A stretch of 64,000 nucleotides of DNA. Source: Endocalyx cinctus. Its lineage: Eukaryota > Ascomycota > Sordariomycetes > Amphisphaeriales > Apiosporaceae. The notes beneath the pieces were generated by a model. That model made no database searches. It was given only the letters and a program-made list of their open reading frames with translations, and was not told where the DNA came from. Location of the stretch: the NCBI GenBank assembly GCA_001600455.1, contig BCKC01000001.1, forward strand, positions 4,738,441 to 4,802,440, read 5' to 3'. Below are positions 22,942-32,041 of this stretch, piece after piece (the stretch's first letter is position 1; each line of letters starts with the position of its first letter). The translations under genes were made by a program, and so were the position numbers.

Positions 22942-24984
22942 TTAAACCGAAAATCGACCAGCTGGCCTCCGTTCCAAGGTGTCTTGTAGTTCGCGCATCA
23001 TGCGTCTCTGTCGATCGACTTTTTCTCGGGCGAATTCCTTGGCCTTTCGGTCCTCCTTCATACGGATGATCCTCTCTTCTCTTGAAAGCATGCTCTTTGG
23101 CCGAGGCATCGAAATCGCTTCGAACAGTTCAGGCTCGGCCGGTATCTCCGGGCTTACGAGCGTAACAGCACTGCGTGGCGACTCCCCGTTCAGCTTCTTC
23201 CATGCCATGTCGACTCCCTCGTCGGGGCTATTCTCGTCATCCTCCACGATCGTCGGTCCGCTCATCGTGCTGGTCGGAGACATAGCCGTGTAGATAGACG
23301 ATATCCGCTTTTCGTTCCTCGAAATTCCTGACGCTAGGGCCTCCTTACCCACTTTCCACGCATCTATCAAGTCCTCCAAGTCTTGTCCTATCGAATCATA
23401 CTGCGACAAAAATAACGGACCCAAGCTCGAGATATCGTCCGCTTCGTTTAACGCCTTGGTCGATTCTTCCCGTAATAAATGCAGCTTCGCCTGAACACTA
23501 CGGATATTCATGTTCATCGAGCTGAGTCGTCGTACTTGATTGCGCCATCGATCATGACCTGGTGAAAGTGGACTCCTTTGAGGTTTCAAAACTTGGACTA
23601 CATTTCACGATTAGCAACGAAAAGATTTCCTGCGTGTCTTCGGAGGTACTTACAGTCATCTTCGGCAAGGATGTCCCTCACGTACTTGTAGGCATCCCTT
23701 GTCACGATATTCAGGTTTTCGAAGGTGTCGCAAATCATTCTGAAATGAGACGGATCGGTGGCTTTGCCATCTAGTTTCAACGCCATAAGCCCACAAAGAA
23801 GTACCTTGCGGACATCGTGGAACAGGAAGGCGGCGTCCTTCAGAGGCTGTAATTTCTCGCCGTGTTGGCTGTCGCACTTCATGGATTGGAACGATTGATA
23901 TCTCTCGTTCACGTCGCCAAGCGTGAATTGGTGGTGAGTCTGCAGCATCAGGAAGTCGGTCTGTTCGGCCAAGGTCGCAATCTTGATAGCGATCGGGTAG
24001 TACAGCTCAATGACCCTCTCCAAGCTATTACGGACCATTTTCCTTAGCTGTAAACACTTGACGTTTTGGCCATTATTTTCCAACCGGCTGATAGGTGGAA
24101 TGGGTGTACTCAGCCGATACCCGCGGGCTACCAACTCTACTTCCATTATAAAGTTGAGGGCAGCGCTGTTTGCCGAGTCGTATTCCCGGGAGACGGTGAA
24201 GAAGGTGTTCGCTTCTTCTAAGCCCTGCTTTTGCAAATTCCTCAACGCTTCCCTGCGTGCGTACGCTCTGATGTAGAAAAAGAGTGCAGAAAACAAGACA
24301 AAGGCAATGATGAATCGCCTCCACGACGGGAGTATCCCTGCGAACATGTACCATCGTATAAGCAGCACGACGCATAAACTAAGCATAGCCGCCGCCGCGG
24401 CGCCGGAAGGTTTTATTCCATTGATCGTAAATTCGTTGGTCGATTCTAAGGTTATAGGATCAGACGGACATTGATATCCGTGCACTAGGGGGTTGTCAAG
24501 AAGTTGAGATTGTATGATAGAAAAGCATAGACGATCTATGAAGCCATCCGAATGGCGGTGGTCGATAGACGAAGTTACCACTTCAAGAGAGGATCGGACA
24601 GCTTGAACGAGAGGATTCGCATGTTCGTCGATTCTTTTCCGGGCTAAGGAAACGTTGGACTTCAAATTTAATTTGGCTATATTATTTCTAAACCTCTTTC
24701 GAACCGTGACGTTGCCGGTTGGCGCGAAGTTTCTCGATGGGCTCTCTGGGGGCGACACGTCGAACTTGCTGTCTACGTCCGATTCCTGATCATCTTTCTC
24801 TCCTTTTCCTATCGCGAAAATGGACGTGTTAATATATCGCGGTGATCTTGGCCGAGTTTGCAGCTATCCGGAGGTAACATATCTCAAGGCGCATTCTCGG
24901 AACGAAGTCAGGGGGGGGGGGGATAGCCATCTTACCTTCGAGATAGTTGCTCAAAGGCGTACCCTCCTCAACGTGGTTCTCCAT
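22942..24984 (-). CDS. Vezatin / Inp2-like membrane protein (myosin-binding motif family)
   Basis: A 619-residue protein resembling the fungal vezatin-like family, named for the myosin-binding motif of the yeast peroxisome receptor Inp2, which links organelles to myosin V. Exons: 24936-24984, 23654-24808, 22942-23597, with introns of 127 bp (phase 1) and 56 bp (phase 1). The first exon gives MENHVEEGTPLSNYLE, joined to GKGEKDDQESD. Two adjacent hydrophobic segments (about residues 155-175 and 182-200, AMLSLCVVLLIRWYMFAG and FIIAFVLFSALFFYIRAYA) would form a hairpin in the membrane. A helical domain with VELVARGYRLSTPIPPISRL, a good match to the vezatin core, follows. The C-terminus is charged and coiled (RMKEDRKAKEFAREKVDRQR). 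Whether it sits on peroxisomes cannot be told from sequence. Confidence 0.75.
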
Positions 24985-25495
24985 GTACCTTAGATTACTA
25001 CCGAGCTGTACGAATAAGGGCCGCGTCCATCTGGCAGATGATATTCAAAGTAGGTTATTCCCCTACAAGGTTACCTTGAAGTGGTAGACTTGCGAGAAAC
25101 AACCAACAGTGCGAGGGTGCGATAAAGTGTTGCTAGGGAAGAAACAAAGAAAGAAAGAAAGCGGCTTGAAAGAATTAATTATAAAAATTATAAAGGCAAA
25201 CGAGGAAATAAGGAAATTGTAAAGGAAAGAAAATGGTGCATTCGGATTTCAAGAAAAATCGAGGTTGAAAGGAGTAGAGAAGCTATGAATCAGCAGTTCT
25301 GTTTCGTTGTTTCATTATACTACCTAGGTATAACCCGTGGGTCACTACTAACAGTACGATACTGTATGTATTTACAGGTAGAGCATTTTGCATTCGGAGC
25401 TGCGGTAGTGCGAAAGCAAATAGGTACAAAATACGCAATACTTAGAGCATCTGGTATTAACAGATTAGCTGAAGATGATGGATTACTTTGTACAT

Positions 25496-25523
25496 GGGGG
25501 NGNNGGGGGGGGGGGGGGGGTTN
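25496..25523. other. Poly-G run with ambiguous bases
   Basis: A G homopolymer interrupted by N at 25501, 25503, 25504, with another N at 25523. This is unresolved sequence; the true length is unknown. Confidence 0.95.
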
Positions 25524-26506
25524 TTCAGGGACACTAGAGAAACTGGTAAGTAATGTCCGCGAGATCCTTTTAATTGGACGATTCATTTGCGGAAGTGCGA
25601 ATCATCGATACTTCACAAGGATGCAAGATTAACTTGCTAGGCGCATAATTCGGGGGTCATAGCAATAAGTTAAGTTGTACGGAGTATTCTGGATGTACTT
25701 GTATTCTATACTTCCTCATAAGTTCGGATGAATAACTTCAGGGATCTTAAGATTATCCCCTACCAAGGTAATTCTCTTAATTTTAAGCCAATTTCTTAAC
25801 GGACGAAGAATAGCATTATTCCCATTATTTATGTACTCTGTACTTGAGCGCCCAGGCTCGTCTATCACTAAATTTATGGGGGACTTTGTCTTAAAAAGAA
25901 AAGCTGCTTATAAACAGCTATACTACCTAGGAAGGTATACTATACGATACTAAGGCGCTATATTATACCACATTACCGTAGTGTACTACTTATGCAAAGA
26001 AAACGGATTTCAATCCAAACACCGTTATTCACCAACTCATTGATTAAACTTGACACTTAACGCTCTTAACGCTATGTAATAAAAAAAAATACAAAATATA
26101 AAATAAGAATAAGAAGAATAATATCCTTCAGTCATAATCATACCTTATTCATATAACTTACCTAGGCACGTACGTACTTACTGTGACGCTGTATCACCAT
26201 TTGATTTTATACCTAATAACTTCTGACTACAATGTCTCTTATTACTACAAGTACGGAGTATGTACCTGCACATAAGTGGATAAGTTAATGAGTACGTACT
26301 TGTACATAGCACACTATTTGTTGTCCCTCCCTATCCGTATGGAAAATCGGCAAATGGGTCTTCAGGGGTATTGTGTATGTAGTGCATCTCAATATCCAAA
26401 AATAATGTCAGCTACACAAATAGTGTATGCAATACTATCGTATGAACAGAGTAGAATCCCATTCGGTTCTTCCTGCTAGGTGGATCCTCTAGCAGGTCCA
26501 GTTAGG

Positions 26507-26584
26507 ATGAGTACCAACGTCCAGCTCGCCGAAAGAATCCTGTTTACCTCCGCCATGTCCGGACTCGCGGCGCAGCTCAGGTAA
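26507..26584 (+). other. Isolated GC-rich mini-ORF, possible gene fragment
   Basis: Encodes MSTNVQLAERILFTSAMSGL followed by AAQLR and stop. It stands out as a coding-like, GC-rich island in AT-rich spacer, and the CTCAG/GTAAAG near its end resembles a splice donor. No partner exon was found. It may be a relic or a first exon; no function can be given. Confidence 0.2.
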
Positions 26585-27150
26585 AGCAGGTACGTGTTAT
26601 ATTACATACTACATAATATGTACTTGATAGCCAGAGAGGATTCAAGTATTACTAATATAACCAAAAAAATAAAATAAAATAAATAAAGCCAACGAACCTG
26701 CCAGCCTATTAGGCTATTGCCAAAATAGATGGCGAGCGCACTCTGGCACTGAGGAATGATGGTCGGTGTCTGCCATCTATCTGCCTGTCTGCCCGCTACT
26801 TTATCTTATGAGTTTGGCAGACTCTTACCGATTGATCGATTCCTACTTGGTAATGCTCAGTATGGATATTCGGCTGGTAGCACCAGTTGATCTGCTGACG
26901 CAGGCAGGCAAGGCAGAATACTACTCTATACGCCTAGAAGCGTAATATGAACGTGATTGGAAGGGACCTTACACGTCGAGCCTTTGCTCTCAAGATCGGT
27001 GCTTTACGCGTTAACCCAAGCAATGTGCATATCACCACCATTACTACCAACCTACACTTCTATCGCACACGTAGCGCAGTCAGATAAGTAAACTACAAGT
27101 AGATACAGAAGAGTCACTATTCCAAATGTGTTTCTCTGACAACTAGCATA

Positions 27151-30100
27151 ATGACTTCAATTGATATTGGTCATTATGTCCTTCTTGCCGGCCTGATATC
27201 GGTTTTCGTGGTTTTCCTTCGCAGACTCACTCATCCCCCGTCAGCGCCTGCGCCGCACAGTTCTCAAATCAAATGCCCTATCCCGGACGATCCGCCGCGA
27301 TCCCGGCGAGGACCGAAAGGTGTTCGGCTCTCCCAGGTTTATCCCTCCCCCGACAGAAAAACCGCAACGGACATCGATGTTATCGCCATTCATGGCTTGG
27401 ACACGGATTCGCCGCGCACGTGGACGTGGCAGTATAAAGATGCCAGAAACAATATTAACTGGCTAGAGGATGACAGCATGCTACCTGCGAAGATCCCAAC
27501 GGCACGCATCTTCACCTGCAACTGGCCCTCTGATCTCTTCGAGCAGACGAATCTTGTCCCCAAGATAATCGAGGAATTCGCTCGGTCTCTTCTTTCCGGT
27601 ATCGCAAATCGACCTCCAGCGACTAGTGAAGATTTTGGGAAGGATAACCGTCCCATTGTGTTTATCGCATCGTGCCTTGGGGGTGTCGTATTGATGAAGG
27701 CACTCGAAATGGCTACTGCGGAATATGATATTGTCAGACAATCCACGCGTGGAATTATCTTTCTTGGCACACCGTTCCGCGGTACATCGTTTCAAGATGA
27801 AGCCAGCTGGATGGAACCGAGTCTAAAAGCCTGGGCCCTACTCCGAGACGAAAATATATCCAACCTCCTTAAATATTCTAAATCAACTTCCGAGTCAAGA
27901 GAAATCGTAAGGAACTTTGCTACTTTCTGCCGAGAGCAGGAGCTCCTTGGCTACGTGTTCACGTTCTATGAAACCATGAAGACGAGTCTCCGACGCAAAG
28001 TATTTCCTTGTCTCCCTCACGCCTTGGCTCAAAGACGGCTAGTACGAGTTATAACTGATTAACCCCCTTTCTTATCTTGTATGAAGCAGTATTCAGCAGG
28101 TGCTGACACATCCCAGTTAGTTAGTCAAGAGTCAGCAACGCTAGACTTCGTTCCGCATCCATTAGGACTCGATCGGACACATATCCTGATGAACAAGTTT
28201 GAGGGGCCTAATGACACGCAATACATGCGTGTTGCTGGAACGATCGAAGACCTTCTACGCAGAGTTCGCAAAGGACGGCCGATTGAAATAGCAAACTCAT
28301 GGATACGTAATACATGCTACTCTCCGAAAAGACTCGATATTGAACGGCTTTCCGGTAACCGGCTACCAATGGACCGATGTTACATCAACCTAGCCATCGT
28401 GGAGCAACGCAACAACCTAGATAGTGGCGTCGAAGAGGGAAATATAGTACAAGACTCCATACCATCTTCTCTCTACGCCCAGTTAAATGTTAAAACTCCC
28501 CGAGAGGGAATGGAAACTACTTTACCAATGCTCTTTAAGCCCCGCAAAGGACCTAACGGCGAGATCAAGCCGGGCCGCATCCTGATCCGTGGGTGCGCAG
28601 GAATGGGTAAAAGTACCTTGTGTAAAAAGATTGTATATGAATTCACGTATGGTACCTTGTGGCGGGACCTGTTCGATTGCATACTTTGGGTGCCGTTACG
28701 GAAACTCAAATTGGAAGAAAGGCGAAAAATTGCCGGATACAACTTCAAGGATCTGTTTCGCCATGAATATTTCTCTCATCACCCAGAGGGCGACAAACTC
28801 GCCGAAGCATTATATCACGCCTCGATGGACACCAACCGTAACAAGATTCTATTCGTCCTCGATGGTCTAGACGAGGTATCACAAGATTTGGAGGGCGATA
28901 TGCTCAGCTTTCTCGAAGAGCTCTTAAATCAGCCAAAAGTCATCATTACTTCCCGTCCCAACGCCGTCCTTCCCGGAAGTCTGGATCCTCTCGACCTCGA
29001 ATTAGAAACCGTTGGATTTAAACCGAATGAGATTAAATCTTATATTGAAAGTGCCTTTTCGAGCCCAGATGCGGATGGACCTGATTTAGCTACAATTAAC
29101 GAAGTTCAATCATTTCTTAATAGTCACCCACTTGTTCAAGCCCTTATGAGTATCCCAATTCAGCTGGACGCACTCTGCTATACCTGGAATGATTTTCGTG
29201 GCGACGACGTAGTTAAGACCATGACATCTATTTACCAGCGTATCGAGCACAGCTTATGGAAAAAAGATGCCATAAACCTGAAGAAATTGAACCAACAAAC
29301 TATAAATGTGGCTCGCCCAAATGAGATCAAGCGGTCAATCGACGACGTGCTCAATATCCTTGAAATCTTTGCATTTACCGGGTTGTGCAACAGGGTCATA
29401 GAATTCGAACCGAAGCACCGTGATGCAATATCCGAGTATTTCCACCTTGATTTGGATATGTTACTTGATGATGTGCTTGGACGTGTTTCTTTTCTGAGGT
29501 CATCAGACTTGTCATCTAAGAATCACGATCGGAGCTACCACTTTTTACATCTGACTTTCCAAGAGTACTTTGCGGCGCGGTACTTCGTGCGGCAATGGGA
29601 AGCTGGGAAAAGACTCAAATGCCTGATACTTGGCAGTAACACAAGGGGTTTGGAGGTCACGACTAAAAAATTTCTCGGGGAATTAAAATACGATGATCGT
29701 TACCTGATCGTTTGGCGCTTTGTCGCTGGTTTGCTCAGCGTGAAGACAGAGCAGACGACCTCCTTCTTCCAGATTGCTGTGCCAGGGCCACAGCCACGCC
29801 GTGCTCCAAATCCCCAGCGTCGTCGACTGATTATGCATTGTTTGAGCGAAGTACCTAATGAAATACCACTCCGTAAAACGCTAGAAGATGATCTGGTAGA
29901 GTGCGTATTGTTTGAATGTCAGCGCGTAGAAGTATTGCAGCTAGCACGTGAAATGGACCTTCCATTTACGGTATTAGAGAAAGCTTTCGAGATTTCGAAA
30001 GAGACACGAGAGCAAATTATATTGTCGCTTAACACGTGGTGTCCATCCAAGATCTTTTCAAAGAAGATGCTTCGACATACTACATCACTGCTCGAAGACC

Positions 30101-30216
30101 CAGATTGGGGGATCAGACTAGCAGCCGTTTTCGCATTACAACATCAGCCAACTATATCAGAAGAATTCGATCCGGATTTTACAGCACGGCTTCAAGATAA
30201 ATACGAGAGTCTCTGA
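27151..30216 (+). CDS. Fungal NLR: lipase-like effector domain, NACHT NTPase, short HEAT tail
   Basis: A 1005-residue STAND protein from two exons (27151-28041, 28090-30216) with a 48-bp phase-0 intron. A hydrophobic segment lies at residues 8-26 (VLLAGLISVFVVFL). Residues about 70-290 resemble the alpha/beta-hydrolase (SesB/PGAP1-like) domain of fungal NLRs: DIDVIAIHGLDTDSPRTWTW, then FIASCLGGVVLMKAL, then GIIFLGTPFRGT. At the nucleophile elbow the expected Ser (GHSLGG) is Cys175 (ASCLGG). The NACHT domain has Walker A GCAGMGKST (465-473) and Walker B ILFVLDGLDE (550-559), then the winged-helix region with YHFLHLTFQEYFAARYFV. The C-terminus begins a HEAT-like repeat (LLEDPDWGIRLAAVFALQHQ) and stops early; two more repeats lie downstream out of frame. 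Such proteins act in non-self recognition and regulated cell death; the trigger here is unknown. Confidence 0.85.
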
Positions 30217-30420
30217 AGAGTAGGGACTGGAACGCCCACGAAACTGTCGACCCACATTCTAGCAAGATGGGCTCGAAATATAGAAACGACTTGGTAATAC
30301 GAATTTACGGCGGTGAATGCAGAACGCTCCCCAGATTCGAAAGAGAACCTTCGATCTGCTATAGCACTGCTTGAAGCTCAAGATACATCGAGTAGCAACT
30401 CAGAATCGCTAAGAGATTAA
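30217..30420 (+). pseudogene. Frameshifted HEAT-repeat remnants of the NLR
   Basis: Directly after the NLR stop, a shifted frame reads ESLKSRDWNAHETVDPHSSK, with the D-W-N-x-x-x-T-V spacing of a HEAT repeat. Near 30304 a further frame change gives EFTAVNAERSPDSKENLRSA then IALLEAQDTSSS, ending in TAA at 30420. Both fit the repeat consensus seen inside the intact frame (LLEDPDW...LAAVFAL). At least two shifts separate them from the main frame. This is decay or sequencing error; an unrecognised intron is less likely, as no clear GT...AG pair restores both frames. Confidence 0.65.
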
Positions 30421-31287
30421 GCCAGATTCGGGCGCCCTGCTTAGCCGAGTAGTCAAAGAGTTGCTTCGTTAATTTACCTACTGACGCTGGCACCCGCCTA
30501 CTTGGCAAGGCAGTTGCCACAGCTTTATCCTCAGTACATGATGATTATAGACATCTTATTTATATATATCTTCGCGAACACTTCAGTTGGTATGTTATAG
30601 GTCATTGTTCTCACTTATATCTAGGTCTTGAAAAATATTCTGAAGGTTGGCAAGGTCGATTTACAGGTGCTAGATACCTAGGTGCATAAGTAGTAGTTAT
30701 AACATGATGAATGAACCGTTTATTACGTTGAACAGATTTATACACGTATACATGTATCCATATACATATATGTATAACTATACATAGAGACAAGGGAAAC
30801 TCGATGCAAATTATGACCGAAATCATGTTGGAATCATATGGATTGACTTGGTGGAGAGAAAATCCACTTAACTAACTTGTAGCGCTGTCGTAGTGTTGTT
30901 GTAGTGCTGTACCTTAGCTAAGCCGTAGTTGTACAATAATCAGACGGAGGCCTGGACTGGCCTAACCACAGTTAACTGTAACGCCGAAAAGTTAACTTGA
31001 CCAACTGACTAATGAGCCTTAGATCCATATGGATATACCGTCAGACTGCCCAGTCTTTATCACCAAAAACAACAAAACATCATAGCTTCATAACTCATGA
31101 TAAGTTATGATATAATTCCTCGAAGCGGTTTGAAATTCTTCCAATATTACTACGTCAATCAACATTTTCTCTAATTTAATCCAATGGTCCCGATCATTCT
31201 ATTTTTCGCCCCATTAATTAATTAAACCATCGATTTAACTTTTTACCTTGTTTCTTTCTTCCTCTTCCACCAAGTCATCCCGTAATC
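30421..31287. other. Intergenic, EMC6 promoter
   Basis: AT-rich spacer. Imperfect repeats of GTAGTG/TGTAGTGCTGT lie at about 30882-30912. A pyrimidine-rich leader precedes the EMC6 start. No gene is seen. Confidence 0.55.
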
Positions 31288-31798
31288 ATGTCTACCGAAA
31301 AAGAATTCCAGATCTCACCTATGGTGCCGGAGTCTGTCATGGTAAACACAAAGGTTAGTTGAGTTGAGTTCGTTTTTATTTTACTTTTTTATCGTTTTAT
31401 CTTGTCTTCCCCCCCCTCCTCTTCCCCTCTACCCTTTTTATTCCCCCTTTTGTTTTCAAAATATACTTTCGCTAAGAACGACAAAAAACCTCCCTCTTGA
31501 ATAATAGGCTCTATCGAATCTCCAAAACCTCAGCGCATCCATATTCGGCGCCGCCGCCGGCATATTAGGGTTAGAATCGTACGCCGGGTTCCTGTTCTAC
31601 TTCGTCTTCACCGTGCTCACGACGGTCCTCTTCTACGCGATACGGGTTGCGCCTACGTCCCTCAAGGCCGGTCACGGCGTCTTCGACACGAGCAGGTATT
31701 TTCGGTCGCAGTACGAGTTTTGGGCTGGCGGCCTGTTCGGTGGCTTAGCTGGGTATATATTAACCTGGACTCTGTTCTACGGTTTGGTTCGGGCGTGA
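31288..31798 (+). CDS. EMC6: ER membrane protein complex subunit 6
   Basis: Subunit of the EMC insertase, which places tail-anchored and polytopic proteins in the ER membrane. Exons 31288-31353 and 31508-31798 are joined across a 154-bp phase-0 intron (GTTAGT...AATAATAG) to give 118 aa. The start is MSTEKEFQISPMVPESVMVN, continuing into NTKALSNLQNL. Three hydrophobic segments are visible (about residues 30-50, FGAAAGILGLESYAGFLFYF; 50-65, VFTVLTTVLFYAIR; 92-115, FWAGGLFGGLAGYILTWTLF). Size and the N-terminal cytosolic helix fit the family. Its 3' end is only about 240 bp from the convergent GTPBP-like gene. Confidence 0.92.
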
Positions 31799-32041
31799 TA
31801 GGAGAGGAGATAGCTGGCGGTGGCCAGTAGAGTCCCCTTTATACAAAAAAAGAAAGAGAAAAGCATTAGTTGGCGTTCAGGTAGGGGTAGTTCTTTAAGG
31901 GGAAAAAAAAAAACATATATATTATAAATGAAACGAATAAAATCATCATTACGCTCTAAACAGATACTATCATTATCGTAGACAAAATAGAGAAAATCCA
32001 AAACCATCATAACACCCCCTTACAGAAAGATTCCGCTTGAA

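Larger units (their letters stand above)
24985..27150. other. Intergenic, about 2.2 kb
   Basis: Spacer between the vezatin-like gene (-) and the NLR (+), so it holds both promoters. It contains an ambiguous poly-G tract, TACCTAGGTA (25321-25330), two TACGGAGTA words (25678-25686, 26252-26260) and an isolated GC-rich open stretch at 26507-26584. No complete gene could be supported. Confidence 0.6.
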
